This document shows, one piece after another, positions 14,601 to 29,000 of a stretch of 64,000 bases of DNA. Origin of the DNA: Antedon mediterranea (lineage: Eukaryota; Echinodermata; Crinoidea; Comatulida; Antedonidae). The stretch covers positions 13,558,501 through 13,622,500 of the forward strand of contig NC_092671.1 of NCBI RefSeq assembly GCF_964355755.1, given 5' to 3'. Numbering within the stretch: the first letter of the stretch is position 1; every line of letters starts with the position of its first letter. The notes below the pieces were generated by a model, which saw only the letters and a list, made by a program, of their open reading frames with translations, did not search any database and was not told the DNA's origin. The translations under genes were made by a program, and so were the position numbers.

Positions 14601-16884
14601 CAAGCCTACAAAATTCTATCTTATAACAAAAGTGGGTTAATGCACAATTGTATACGAATTTTAGGGTAGGTGTTGATGTTTCATGGTGTGGGATTTCTAG
14701 ACAAAAGGAAAGGTTTACACAGTAACTTAATAAATTGAATACAATGGAGAAGGATATTTAATGGATTTTAAAAGACTAAACATTACGTCAACTAGTAGTC
14801 TAATTACGTAGTAAATAATAATTTCTTTTATTTACTGTATGTTTGTTAAAAATGTGTGACAAAATTTACTGTAAGTGTAAGATTATTAAACAAATTCTAC
14901 TAATATATACAGGAGGTAGTAAATTAATTACTGGCTTGGTGACAAGGATTTAAAAATGAAAAACAAATTCAGATCAGATTTAATTTTGACATCACTTTTA
15001 ATGCATTGACAATGTCTATAAATCTTCTATATAGGTTTTCTTACACTATAGACAACCAGCATAAAATATTGTTATAATTAGGCATTAATTTTATTGTCAA
15101 ATTGCTATAGTAGTTTCATGGAAAGTCAAACTAGACAGGCTAACAATAGTGCATCAGTGCATCTCACAGATAATAAAAGATAAATACCACTGTCCATAAA
15201 TGGTACAGTCCTCAAACCACACCCTCAACCACACCTTCGCCATTATACAAAATAGTCACACAAAAGACTAACCAACCAGAAAATATTCTACAATGACAAT
15301 CAATCATATTATATTTACATTATTTTTTTAATTCTAAGTCAGTGTACAGTTTACTGTATATATTCATTTTTTACTCAGCTTATTCACTCGGTTTGTCCCA
15401 AATTATCATATGCAAAAAATCGAGTTATTATACCCAATTAAACTTTCCACAGGTTAAATATTCTATAAAATGAAGCTACATTATATTAAATTATATAATC
15501 AATTATATAATATCAATTGTTACGTTTCTAAATTTGAATATTTTAACTTGCTAATGAATATTTACTTTATGGCATCACAGTTATTTGTAAGCGCATTTAT
15601 TTATATTGTTGAGTGGCATGGTTAGAAAAGCATATATTTACAAGGTTTGCGCAGTTTGGCAATACTCTATATTTACCAAATGAATACAACTGAATTTGCA
15701 ATCGCCACAATTAAAACAATACCTTCAGATGATGCATTCAATCCACACACAGCTGTTTGTTCAATGTGGATCTGCATATTGATATTACTTGTTGATATTC
15801 TAAAATTCAAATAATAATTTGGTAATGAAATTTTGTTACAAGCATGAACATCTGCATGTAAGCTGCTAGAAAGAAAGAGAGTAGAGGCCGCTGTAATTGC
15901 CTGCAGGAACTAATTCAAACACCCTTCGGCAACAGGTTGTAGTAATTAATAAAAAAGCACATGAAAAGTACCAATATTATGCAAAGATTTATCCGTATTA
16001 CAACGGTCACTGCAATGTGTACATTTCCATGTAATTGTTGTGGATATAGTCTTACTAAGGCATTATTTGTTTTCACAGAATGTACTATGTGGTTATATGA
16101 GGAGAAATATCAATAAATCAAATCACAAACTATTATTTACTGGCACGATATTAAATTACGAATGTTCTATATTTGTTTAATTGATATTAGTTTCAGGAAA
16201 TTATAACTCTTTTATATTCCTTACAATTATTAATCAGACAACTAAATGTTATACCTACAATAGCACTGCAGTTCTTAGGTTGTTGTGAATAAATCAATGC
16301 TATATTAAATAAATTGTTGACAAATTGTAGAAATGGCAAAGTACGGTATTAAATATTGTAACATTTCATAAAAACATTATTAACTGTATAATTTACAAGG
16401 ACAAATAACAGATATTTCTACTACACAGTATACTACTGTACCTGACATCATTTGAAAAATAAATTTATCATTTAGTCTGTACATCTGCTATTGGAAATAC
16501 ATTACATGTAGCCTTGTTGAGCCCTATGAATTATTGTGTTTTATTCAATAATACTAATTATGTAACAGAAAAAGAAGGGAACTTATTGCTTAATCCTTCT
16601 CAATATGACAACATGTTGAACCAACACACATCATTTACTGAATATATCTGACAATATTCTATTATTAGTGAAATAAATATTCTTATTCTGTTTTAATAAA
16701 AGACAATTATGTCTAAGCAAGAATAGTATTCTACTATTCAATAATCTCACTATTCTCTATTAAACAGAAGTAAAGAAATTAAAACTGCTAAAATAAATTT
16801 TAAAAGCTAAAAATTATGAAAAAAGCTGGAAGATGTCTTACACTATACTATTGATTCACTCACTGTTATGTACTATAAGTACTG
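11690..16884. other. AT-rich non-coding DNA, probable intron
   Basis: No supported exon or RNA gene. The only clear structure is the inverted repeat at 12590-12666, listed separately. Open frames such as those at 12361-12573 and 13916-14119 lack motifs and splice context. Confidence 0.4.
12590..12666. repeat. imperfect inverted repeat (hairpin)
   Basis: AGTTTCACGAGTAGGCCTAC on the left pairs with GTAGGCCTACTCTTCATGAA on the right, separated by about 34 bases. Both arms contain the AGGCCT palindrome that recurs through the window. It may be a small foldback element. Confidence 0.5.
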
Positions 16885-17069
16885 TAAAGCGTGGTTCCCA
16901 CTAGCGACGCAACACAAGGACGTAACGCAACGCAAGTGAATTGACCAATCACAAGCGATGGCTTATTCGCTTGTGATTGCTAACTGTCTATAACTACGCT
17001 TGTCATTGGTTAAAACGCTTGCGTTGCGTTTACGTCCTTGCGTTACGTTCTAGTGGGAACCAAGCTTTA
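16885..17069. mobile_element. MITE, family with GGTTCCCACTAG termini (copy 1)
   Basis: Left end TAAAGCGTGGTTCCCACTAG and the right end, read on the minus strand, TAAAGCTTGGTTCCCACTAG form a near-perfect inverted repeat. The subterminal regions carry repeated ACGCAACGCAAG and ACGTAACGC motifs on both arms, and a second inner palindrome surrounds CAATCACAAGCG. It is about 185 bp long with no coding capacity. A diverged relative lies at 25883-26080. Confidence 0.75.
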
Positions 17070-20000
17070 GTTGGAATGTTAAAATTTAACTGACCATGGA
17101 GCAACAAAATAACATTTTATTGCTCCATGAACTAACTAACTAAATACAACTTTGCATATATGATTTATATTTAAATTATGTACAGATTATATTATATATA
17201 CATAGCGAATGCTAAATAAACAAGAGACCAAAATATTAAATGAATGAATCAGAGCAATGAGCCACAAAAGAACTATAACAATAACTCAACTGTACTAAAT
17301 CACATGCTGTTGTAATAAAGGCTACCCTACCCCTAGTTACCATAACCAAAATAGGTATATTCTAACATGACTGTGAGCTTTAACTTGGGTTGATAGGTAA
17401 AGAGCAGATGTGTTAATCATGTAACTAATTCTTTAAGCGATGTTATTTTTACATTGATCAATGGTTCAGCACCTGGTGCTACGAATAAATAATCACTATC
17501 AGAATATTTCAATTATGTTTTAGACTTATGAATATGAATTTAATAAATAAAGGATTGTGTGATATATTATTATAAGTATTATTATCAATGCATATTTTTT
17601 TATTTGAAACTAAAATTGCATCCACATAAAATGTTTTCCAAAGTAGACAGTTACTTAAAAATATGATGTACTACTGTATTCAAGTATCCAATAATGAAAA
17701 TAGGTTCACTCAAACTTAATTGACATGAGCTAGACTAAAAATACCTTTAGCACAATATTCTTACAGAAGTTAAGTTATACTACAGTATATGTAATATTTG
17801 CAGTACACCAAAAGTATTAATAATAATTATGTAATTAATAAATCTGATATATTAAATAGAACAGTTTAATCTACAACAAATCATTAACGATAGAATAATA
17901 AATGTTGTTTGACTTAATGGTACATTTAAAGTAGGTTGTTAAGAACGTATTAATACTGTTACATCCTTGTATAAATCCATACAAATCACATGATTTTAAT
18001 CATCTTTTGTATTCACATATTTCGCTGATTTTAAGTTGAATTACGACATGAATAAGAAAATTTATAAAATGGTTTCATGATACTGTAAATGCTATATTTT
18101 ATTGCTACGAATAGTTATATTAAATGATACTTAAATTATTATTATTTTTGTAAAAAAAAGATTACATGTGTGAGAACTACTGCAAAGGTATGCTTTTTTT
18201 AGGCTTTCAATAAACTACGACAGAAATATCAAAATAACGATATACTGTGTAAGCATATTTATAATATATTTTGAAAAGATATAGTCTTTTCACAATACAA
18301 TTAACATGATACTACATAGAACATTATTATTATTGTTCATTTACCAGCAGCTAAAGTTATTAGTATACATTTTAGCCTGACCATATTCTTAATTTCGATG
18401 ACGTCGAACTTGGAATCTCCCTTGAGTATCTGCTGTCTATGTTCACATGTGTCTAACATGAATCAGGCCACAAATGAACTTGACCAAATCAGGCTATTAA
18501 TGCTTTAGTCACAACCCACAGGCAATTTTCTATTCCATTCGCACCTACTGTCACGTTAATATATATTTACTAATCTTCAGCAGAGAAGTTGTAAGTACAT
18601 TTACGATAATTCTTCTGCATACAATTTGAATTTAGTCAGAATTTATGGTGTAAATCATGTCTAACTGGCTGAGTATTGTTGTTAATGGGCAAAATTTTGT
18701 ATTCAATGATAGATATTTTGAATTAGTGATATATATCAGTGTATAACTGCATAATTTCAAGGAAGATATGCAATTTCAAGGAAGATACTGTATGCTATAT
18801 CTGATCAGACTGGAAAGAGACAACATAGAACAACAGTCTTGTTTTAAACAACGTTGATGGGTATTTTATAATTATAACACAGAGGAATTACTGCTCATTC
18901 TGCCAATTTAAATTTATTTATTCCAAGTTAAAACACTTTTTCATTTAAAAAAAATGTACAGTATTAGAGTTTATTATTATAGAAGTGTGATATGATATAA
19001 GCCTATGAGATTTATATACATATATACTTTCTTCAATTGTCTACACACTAATCAACCAACAGGTTGCAACATAACAATTCGCATACACACAACGCTGCAG
19101 GTAATATTGGTTCGTTTTGATAATTACTCTAATCAATTCGACACGAACTGACACGAGTGGCTTTACAAACGCACAGACGTCGATGCACACTGTACACGTC
19201 AAACTAATTAAACACAACGTTCTACACACTATAATTAGATGCTCTCGTATAATAAAATCCACCGAAATTATAGAAACCCATAACAATGAAAACTGTCCAT
19301 AAAAATGGAATGATTTAACTGTAGTATATATAAGCTGCAAAGTATTCAGGAATAACTTGATATACAGTACTGAACAGACTACAGTATGAATAATTATATT
19401 GAGTACTTTATGAAAATTACTTGTTTATATAGGCAGGTTACAGTATACCAGTAATAGTTCACAAATGTACTTGTCATATTCTACTTGTAGTATATTCCAA
19501 TTGATCTGAGGATCTGTGAATAATAACTAATTTAAATAAATTGAGATATGCATATGTACTAAATACAGTGGGACTTTTTAATATTTTATAGATGTATAAT
19601 ATATTGATCACAATGTTATGGTCAATCAAATTTTACTATAATAAATATACAAAAATATGTAAACAGAGATGGCCTGTTGATTGATCTAACTATTAAGAAT
19701 CATATCAAGTTGCTACTATCTCTCAGTTTATGCATAAACCACTGGCCTGGGGGTATTTCAGACACTGTCTCAGGAGAAGTGGTATTATTTAAGGCAAATA
19801 ATTAATTAAATTTGCAACTGATATTGCAACAACTTTCTGAAAATGTTCTTTGTACTTGTGTCTAAATGTCCTGCTTCATTTAACTTAGTCTTGAAGCAAG
19901 TACTGAGTTTCATGCTCTATACAATGCTAATTGTTATAGAGAACAATTTACATTTTAATATATTACATTTGTTTTGGCTACTTTACTTTTTGGTTATACA

Positions 20001-21729
20001 TTCAAATGCTTGTTAAATGAACTATGTAACGATTACCTATATTGCAATACTACATACATAAATGAATAGTAGCAGTCTTATGTTTACTTTAACCACATCT
20101 ATAATGTGGTCAAGAATACAGTCTATACAGTAGCTTTGTAGCTATGGTAACTGTACACTGTAGGATATAAAATACAAGCATGTACAATAAATATTAAATC
20201 ACCATATAAAATTTACGTATTGGCTAATGTGTTGTTATAGCATTAGAATGATGGGATACTATAGTTTAATATATGTCGTTTACAGGGATGGCCTTATCTT
20301 AGACTTGATCAAACTACAGTATTTACTCAGTTTAACATAAGGTGTAAGATTTCACGTATAGAGTACCATGGAGTAATATTAGCTTACATAGATCTTAATG
20401 CATTTGTATCAATGAGGAATGCAAGAACTATTAGTAAGAAAATAAGTAACTAGCTTAGTCATAAAGTAGTAGATAACTACTAATAAATGGTTACTATTAA
20501 CTGTAAATTCACTCGATTAATATGGGGCAAGGAAATGGTATGACCTATATACTGTATGCATCAGTGTTACTGTATGCTGTTTGTCTATATTAGGTACAGT
20601 AGATGCAATTTAAAAAATCTCTGCACCTATTTCAAATTGACAGATCCGTCACTTCCAGTACATATTATTGTTATGTAACGTTACTGTACATGTTCTTAAT
20701 GATAATAATGATAATAAGTACCGTAGCCCATAAACAGTACTGTATGGCACAGTACTTATTTATGATTTTAATTGCACTAATAGAATACAAGTTGTAAGTG
20801 CCTTCATTCTTACTCAAGTGTGGCGCTCAGCACAAATTAATTCATCTTTGCATTCAGGTTTTAAGGCAGACCTTATTGTACATATACAAGCCTTATTGAT
20901 TAGAAGTTGCAATTAGACAGCACAGAAGGCATGATTATGTAATCCCTCCTAGTGTTCCATTAAGCAAATTGGATTCTCAATGATGTCCATGTATTGTAAG
21001 GCCCATCAATAATACATTATGTATAATCCTAAACCTCAGGTGTGCCATTGGTCATTGTTCTGTGGTCATACTGTACTTGAGCCAAACTTAAATAAATTAT
21101 TATTCTATAGTTTTTTAATGATTTGAGGAACACATAATTTTTTATCTTTTATTTTGCATATTTTGAGCAACGAAGATATATACGGCACTGTAGGTAATAA
21201 AATCCTATTTATAATATATCTAGTTATATTTTAAACATTCTTCCAAAAATTTTGTATAACACTAGAAATTATCAAGAATTTGACAGCATTATAATAGTGT
21301 GTGATTGGATGAAACTTTTATTTACGACCCGATATTTACATCAAAGTTAATGTCTCAATAAACAGTTCAAAATTGACTTCAAATGCTACTCTAGACATAT
21401 GGAGTGTTATAGAGTAATTTGTATCATATGGAATGTATTGCTTGAAACAAAAACAATACACCTACTTCAGAGCTTCCGTTAGAACAACAGGATATAATAT
21501 TAGTTAACTCAATTCAGCCTACTGTTACCAGTATTGTAAGGCAGAGGATTTATTAGAATCGTGTGGCGGTCGTTGGTTCAGAAATTAACCCCAATTCCCA
21601 TGAGTGCTTATGTTAATTCCGCTTGAATACCGTCTCATTGTGAATGGCATATGTTAATGTAACTACAGCATTCAACAAGTAATCTATATGTCTTAGATTA
21701 ATGGCTAAAATAAAAATAATTTACCCTAC
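17070..21729. other. AT-rich non-coding DNA, probable intron with a possible conserved patch
   Basis: No exon or element is supported. The part at about 20820-21070 has a more balanced composition and several homeodomain-type words (two TAATCC-type sites, TTAATT) and a CAGGTG E-box; it is described as a candidate regulatory patch in the findings. Confidence 0.35.
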
Positions 21730-21789
21730 CTCTTCTTCAATAGCGACGATGCCAACTCCATTTGATGGTACAGGGGCAGTGGGCTCCAT
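21730..21789 (-). CDS. RBPMS: probable first coding exon of an RBPMS/couch-potato-like RNA-binding protein (partial)
   Basis: On the minus strand an ATG at 21789-21787 opens a 20-codon segment ending in Ile-Glu-Glu-Glu directly before a splice donor (GAG/GTAGGG). An in-frame TAA lies upstream, with no earlier ATG between. In vertebrate RBPMS and RBPMS2 the short, poorly conserved N-terminal exon also ends in Glu-Glu-Glu, after which the RRM begins with Val-Arg-Thr-Leu-Phe-Val. The exon phase (0) and acidic ending fit, but the RRM exon is not in the window, so the identification leans on synteny: RBPMS neighbours DCTN6 and GTF2E2 in human. RBPMS proteins bind CAC-containing RNAs as dimers and act in muscle, germline and neural RNA processing. 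The coding bases are more CpG-rich than the flanks. It could instead be an unrelated 5' exon. Confidence 0.5.
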
Positions 21790-22320
21790 TGTGACCGTGG
21801 TCTTGCGTCGCTTCGTGTAAGGCTCGAATTCAGCCACCTTAATGGATTATATGAGTATTTTATCAGAAAAAATTCTACCAGTCTTATCACGATTCCTTAG
21901 GAAAGACGATCAAGTTGTTCCTTCACTGGGCCTGTGAGATCGAATCAAACAAACCAATCATTGATTGTTTTTACCGTACAAGCTGACTTATTTATTGAAT
22001 CACAGGTTATCGAACTTAGCATTGACAGTGCTAAAAACTTAACTTCCAATTAATGTCCGCGTGAGTGCATCGATAAACTTTGCTTAAAAACTTCGTCCTA
22101 TATTTCTGATGATATTATATTAAAATTCAGCACTGTTTTAACTACATTTGCTCCCACACGTGTCTTTGGGTTAAGCATACAATCTACCGTGAGAGTAAGT
22201 GCGCGACTACTAAAGCTACCACCAAGTGAAGAGTCTTCGTTGTTTGTTCGTCCGGTTCCGTGCGTGTGTGCGTGGAGTGCTAAGCCAATGACGAGATGAA
22301 TCCTGCATTATTATAATATC
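21790..22320 (-). promoter_or_regulatory. probable 5' UTR and promoter of the RBPMS-like gene
   Basis: Composition rises in GC and CpG relative to the flanks. There is a CACGTG E-box within CACACGTGTC near 22156-22165 and a CpG-bearing tract at about 22190-22290. A possible splice acceptor (ATTAAG/GTGG) near 21838 would join a separate 5' UTR exon to the coding exon. No TATA box can be assigned with confidence. Confidence 0.35.
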
Positions 22321-25300
22321 AAATAGATGCAAGGCCGCGTTTTAACAATAGCGGTATCGACGTCACAAAAGCTCTACGATTACCTGTGTTAAAAATCGTG
22401 ACGACCTTCAAACGAATTTATGAGTTATTGGTACCAAAAAAAAAAGACTTTTTTTTTTAACTAGAAAGAAAAAACGACCTAATTTAAGTAATTCTTAAAT
22501 TTATTTTGAATGACACAACCTTAAATGTATTTTGAAGGGTACAAGAACGGGGTATATTCTATATTTAAAATATAATTATTTGAATGATGTAAAATATTAT
22601 CATTTTACAATATAATGTGTAATAGTAAAGTATATATTTATTTATAATAATGATAGTAACAATAATGATGATTAATTAATATTTGTATTTTTTATTGCTA
22701 TTTTTATAAATTCTAGTTCTATTATATTCCATTCTTATATCAATCCATCAATTCTGGAGATAAACCTATGACGTTTGAACCTGTCAAACGGCTCACGGAA
22801 TATCATTTTTATCATCAAACAATATTTGCAAAAGTCTCGGTATATTTGTGAAACCATTCATTTATCTCATCGGGTCACGTCCCTCAAAATAATAAATTAG
22901 TCTTCTAAACCTATCGAGTTATCTCGTAGGCCTTGTCGTAGTAAAAGTACGACACACACGTTTAGTAGGTCGGTAATTAAAAACACATTTCTTAACTTTT
23001 GGTTTGTAACCCAGTCTATTTGAATGTTATCTAAACTATAGTTTTTCAGTAGTAAAATAGCAATAGAAGCGGGGATACAAGCAATTACATTTCCTATATA
23101 AAACTGTATTGCACTGTATAGTGTTATTAACATGGATACACTTGTTGCCGCTTGTTTTCTTCTGGTCACTGATTGGTTAATTTATCACGTAACTTTATAA
23201 TCCACTCGGTTTGGTGACTTATTTGTGAGGGCGCTAGACGATGATTTGTGTTCAGAGAGCCTTGTTTCTCTGTGATAAAATTGTTTTTAGAGTAAATTAC
23301 AATTTCTATATAATATTAGCCAAGTGAAAATAGACGAAATTACAGATCAAGATGTAATAAATGTATTTGTGTAGGATTTTGGTCGACACTAATTTAAATG
23401 ATTTAGTCGTAAAATAGCTTTCATAATTAATACAGTAATAATTTCATGAATTTATCGAATTATAAAATAAATGCGAAATAATAAGAACAGTATCAACATT
23501 AATCATGAGTGTAAAATGTTAATTTCTAATTACCCGACAAAAAAAAATATATTATTTGTAATATACATGCATCCAAACCTTTTTTAGAGAGTATACATAT
23601 TATTTGTTTGTGTTTTAAACAATTTTTTTTACTAACCACTGGACTGCTTTCATTGCACTTATAGAATTGACAACGAAACAAACGCTACTGTGTTCTTCTT
23701 TGGTTTCGAAGTATTGTTCAGACATAGATTAACAATTTTATTTTATTTTTTTTTTTAATTATTAAAACGTACTATGACTCTTAAGTTTTATATACTAGAT
23801 ACTTTATTTTGTATAAAAGATTATATTAAAAATGTCATTTTTACAAAATAATCTTTAATTTGAACATTTCGTAACGATTTCCGATGTTGTTTTCAATAAA
23901 GCTAACAGCCATAGTGCATAGATCGAGGTTAATTGCACTGTATGTTCTAAATGAACATTACGGTAATCAGAATAGCAATAATCATCGATTTCCTTAACTA
24001 TGTTTACTACGATACTACCTGTGTCTCGGGTCGGTGGTAGCAAAGTCTTTCAAGAATTAATTTAACTCTCTTTCTCGTATGCACTCTAAAGAATCCAATT
24101 CATCTTTCGGAAGAATGTACTCGGTGTACTGTCCATTCGACCTCTGTCGTTGTGGACACGAACGGGCGGCCGTTTAGTGGCAGCACTCGACACGAAGTTA
24201 TTGTATGTGCCGTCCACATGTGGGAAATTCAGCCCAGTTCTGTAAGTCACAGGTTATCCCCAACATTTACACTCTAGACCTAGCCGAAATTTGGAAAGAT
24301 TCTCACAAAAAATGTTGAGAGTTTTTAGTCAGAACAACCAAAGTGTGGCATCACTCGACACGAACTTATTGTATGTGCCGTCCACACATGTGGGCAATTC
24401 AGACAAGAGAGTTTTCAGTCAGAACAACCAAAGCAAACATTTGAGACGATATCTATATAATTTCAAGTTAAGGAGGCTTTTAAACATTGAATGTAATTCC
24501 AATTCCTATTTACCGTATATCAAATCGCACTAACGTTATGTTGGTTGATTGATTAACTTTAGTTAGTGTTCTTCCATACAAAGTAATATAGAGAATGAAA
24601 AATAAAGGTAACATAATGATGCAACGGCTCTTAGCATATGAACATGCATTTGATCATTGAGTTACTACTGACGTATTTCTCTATAGGCCTATTTCAAATA
24701 TAAAGAAAACAATACTTACTTGTAATTAAGGAAGAATTGAAGAGGCAGCAAACTAGGTAGTTACTGTATTCTATATTTCACGTTGCGCGTTTCAAGTATA
24801 TACGTTGAGCCAAATGTAAAGAATTAACGCGTTTTGAGATGGATGAGACAATACCGATGTGATGCTTATCTCAAAGAGAAGCGCGTAGTCACTGTTGCCG
24901 GGAGGAAAATGAAAATAAGTCGTAAGGTTTGCTTGTGTTCAAGGCACGATTAAAAGTGTATTGCAGCTAAGTGATTTCTCGTTAACAACTCAGACACAAA
25001 CGGATGGATTATGTGCGGATGCTATCATTCGATTAATAATTAGTGTTTATCGCGTTTTGTGGGACAACGCGCATATCGTGGAAATGTGAGAACGGTGTGT
25101 GAAATCGAACCGCTATTGGGTGCGCTCTCAAAGATCATTAGGAGCCATCTTAAGGCAATATAGAAACACAAATACTGACCACTGGTCCCAAAGTCATTTA
25201 TAGTTTAAATGCCGCATTAAGGTATATTTGAAATAACATGTCCATTTATAGAGTTTTAGATTGAGGTACTGGATGGCAATAATCAAATAAGGAATTGCCT

Positions 25301-25882
25301 TTTTCCAAATCATTTTAGTATTTCGACTATTAATAAATGTAATATGGTAATATTATTTAGGCTATAGGCCCACGTGGCCCTACACCATAAATAACACGGT
25401 AAATAAACTAAGTCACGATGAAATTAAGTAAAACGAAACATTGGTAAAGGAACATTGCAACATATACAATTTAATGTATAGAGTGCATTATAATTTTATG
25501 GATTGTTTTCCACTTTTAAATGAAATTAAATGTATTGAACGAACACACTTCTCTTGTTTGTTGTTACAATGTTGGTTCAGCCCTGTCACTCAAACAAACC
25601 TTTCCCATCTTGTAACCCATTCTTTTAAAAACTTAACATTCTTTTCGATCTATTTTGTCTCTTTTAAAAACTTATGTCTGTAAAGTCGGACAATAGCGTC
25701 ACCACAAAAGAAAGCAAAGTGTGAAAAGCGAAGCACCTTTGGTGGTGTTGTTCTCGGTTGCCAATGCCATCCAGATTTCAATGGTATACTTAAGTGTCAG
25801 TCATCAACCCAAAAAGTTTCAGCTAATTGTTTAATAAAAATAAAAAATCTTTAAAAAATTACCTAAAAGAACTATTTAGGGT
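22321..25882. other. intergenic, nothing coding recognised
   Basis: Contains poly-A/T tracts and the direct duplication at 24179-24433. A 90-codon hydrophobic open frame on the minus strand (22897-23169) has no recognisable family and no splice context, so I do not call it a gene. By position this is upstream of the RBPMS-like gene. Confidence 0.4.
24179..24433. repeat. interleaved direct duplication
   Basis: A block containing ACTCGACACGAA and TTATTGTATGTGCCGTCCAC occurs at 24179-24232 and again at 24347-24402. A second block, AGTCAGAACAACCAAAG preceded by GAGAGTTTT, occurs at 24317-24343 and 24407-24433. Copies differ at only a few positions, so the duplication is fairly recent. The unit is about 90-170 bp. 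Confidence 0.7.
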
Positions 25883-26080
25883 TAAAGCTTGGTTCCCAAT
25901 TGCGACGCAACGTAACGCAATGTAAAAAATGTCTTTCCAATTATTGTGTTTTCCCCCGCCTGCCCGAAATAAAACCTGCGATATTTCCAGCACTGTTGCA
26001 TCGTTAGTTCCCAATTGTGATAACGCAACGTCGATACGTCGCTGCATTGCGTTGCGTTCTATAGTGGGAGCCACGCTTAA
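25883..26080. mobile_element. MITE, family with GGTTCCCA-type termini (copy 2)
   Basis: Left end TAAAGCTTGGTTCCCAATTG; right end read on the minus strand TTAAGCGTGGCTCCCACTAT. Subterminal ACGCAACG/GTAACGCAA motifs match the copy at 16885-17069. The ends are more diverged here, so this is an older copy. No coding capacity. Confidence 0.65.
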
Positions 26081-29000
26081 GCCCAGCAGGCCACGGGATT
26101 TACGGAGATACCGTATTTCAATAAATGTATTTATATATACGCAAAAGATTATTTTATAAGATGCTCATAATAATATACTAATTAGCAACCCAAATTACGA
26201 ACTATGTAAAATCGCAACGACTTTAGGCCTATATATAGACATTTCAAACTTCGCATCTTGTGTTATTGTTATTGAAGATATCTAAAATATCAACAAATTA
26301 CTCTAGCAAAGGTTTCATTTTCTAGGACAACATCGATACCCGCAGCTATGAAACGTGTGTATAGTTTTATAAGATAATAAAACTACGATTGTATTGGAAT
26401 GTACAATTTGAGATGACACTGTTGTGTACGATTTGTTCAAATGGGAATATACTAATCCACGCACGCACGCGCGGTAGCGACCGGTTGGATATTATGATAT
26501 ATATAATATATAATATATACTAACATGTTTAATATAATTTGGATATTTTATTGTTTGGATTGAATTTATACGGATACATTGCTTAAATGCATTGTCTCCC
26601 TGAAAAAAACCCCAATTTGCATTTGTTGAATAGGCCGCATAACAATAATTTTGACCAATATGAAACCGTAGTTTTAAGATGAACCTATTTCTGCTCTCCG
26701 TGTGTTCACACTTGCGGGTTTAAACATGTAGATAGCGCACCGTCCTGCGGATGAGACATTAAGCTGTTTGTTCCGTGTGCAACATGGTTCACTCTTTGAA
26801 AAAAAGTATGGGTTCGTCTCCCGTTGTACTTCCCAATTTACCAGCAGAAGGACCCCACTCGAAACAAGTCCACAGATCTTGCGCAGCATCACTATTTTTG
26901 TTAATATGTTTTGGCCAAAAGTGAACATTTATTAAAACTAAAAAGCCGCCCGGTATTCAAAGTTATGATTTTTTTTTATTTTTGATGTTTTTGGGGGGAC
27001 AAAACATTTTTAAGTTAAATTTTAAAATGAATATTCTGTGCCGATGTCTTCAATATGTCATATATCTTAGGCAGTGTGTCAATTAGAAACATCTCCGACA
27101 ATGGAGTTAAGACATGTTAACGTTAAGGCCATCCTTTGCATTTAATATTAATAATCGATAACATTTTGCTAATGACAATGTAAGGTCGAGTGTCTATGCT
27201 GACCGTTAGCATTGTGTACGTGTAGTCAATAGATTGAGCTGGTTCAAAAGGAAAGCCTATATCTACGTATATCCTCAACCTATAGCATTTTTTTAACACA
27301 TAGGTAACAGTAATACCAAAAATAACAATGAAACCAATATAAGGGCTATGTCACGTAATAATTCCCACCTGGTTTGTTATGAAGACCTTTCTCTCTCATA
27401 TTTTACTTTGAAAAAATAATAAATGTCATATTTCTTATTCTTAAGAGATTAAATAAACTGGATGCTTGGACAGGTAAGCTCATTGTATAAATATACCTAA
27501 AAATGACTAGGTCAACGAAATCAAATTGTTAAATTAGGATGAAAAAAAAGATGATAATTAAAAAAAATCAGCTGTTGCGTACTTATATATATTAACAGCA
27601 GGATTGATTTTTTTTTAAATTAACCTATTTAAAACCTACACTTAAATTGGAAAAAGTGGCTACAAAAAGTTGTGTTGATTGAGGTTCACTATTTGGATCG
27701 ATCCCACTTTTTATATGGTTTATTTGGTAATTGTAATAATTGGTGTAGAATTAATATACAGGTTTGAAAGTTTAAATTTCCCGGGCAGACAGCTTTCATT
27801 TCCTGTGACACTTTATGCAAATTACCTTTTAAAGTCTAGGCTTCACGTGTTCACATCGTTTCATTTGTATATGAAATGTGTACGGGTGAAAGTTAACTAT
27901 TTCTCCCAAAGCCGAAAAAATAAATCATATATTTTGAAAAAATTGAGAAACGTGATTTACATTTTAAAATATGAATGTAAAAAATCAATGTCAGTTGGCA
28001 CGTTGTTAAAGAGATAATAATGCTTCTGATCAAACTGTTGTTTCCTCGTAAATGTCTGAAAATATGACAGGCCTAGTTGGTTAATGAAAACGTCTTATTT
28101 AGGATTGAGAATAACAGGAAGAGAAGAGGATTAAACGAAGAAAGGACATATAAATTACTAAATGAATTATGCTGTTTAAATGATGAAATTATAATAAACA
28201 AACAAGGCTTGGTATACATTGTATTGGAACTATGTAATGGATATAGAGGGTCAAAGTGGAACTTTAGGCCTACTCCTTTTAAACGAAATGGAGAGAGCGT
28301 TTTGTTTGGAAGAAAGAAGAAGGAAGTTTAATGGCGACAAATTAAATTCCACATCGAAAGACAAGATTCCAGAGCAATATACCTTACATGAGAAATAAAG
28401 ACAAACGCATCTTGTTAAAATACTATTCTGGTAGGTTACCATGGCCACAGGGCCGCGCGTGTCAACATTTATTTTAAATTAGATATAGAATCTGTAAATA
28501 TGCCTTAAGATAGCTGATTAAACCGATTCAAATAACATTATTAGCATCGTAATTCCCCTATGGGTCTGATCTCTATCTAATGACCAATTAAAACTTATGC
28601 ACCGACTGTGTTAGTAAGTCATTTATCAGTTAAAAAATATATATTTTAATTTGCATTCAAAAAATGGCACCATCTAGATACGGTAGTAATGCGTCTAAAT
28701 GCATATTACGTAATATGCGCAAAGGGCGTGTCACATTCAGTATTCTACTGAAGGCGAAGAACAAACACCCCGCCAAATGTCATGTCCATGTCGATAATCA
28801 TTAATATCATCGTTATAATATCTCAACACCACATTAACAATCCTACCAACACCACCACCAATCTTTATTATCATCATATTGTTTGATCCGTATATCGCGT
28901 GTGTAAACAATATTTATTTGCAGAGAGAATATTACTATATAATAAAATAATAATTATTATCATATACGCAGGGTGATTATAAGCCTTTTTAGCTCATGCA

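Noticed and set aside
22897-23169. Hydrophobic 90-codon open frame on the minus strand
   Set aside because: Two possible membrane segments, but no recognisable family, no promoter or splice evidence, and AT-rich chance frames of this size are expected.
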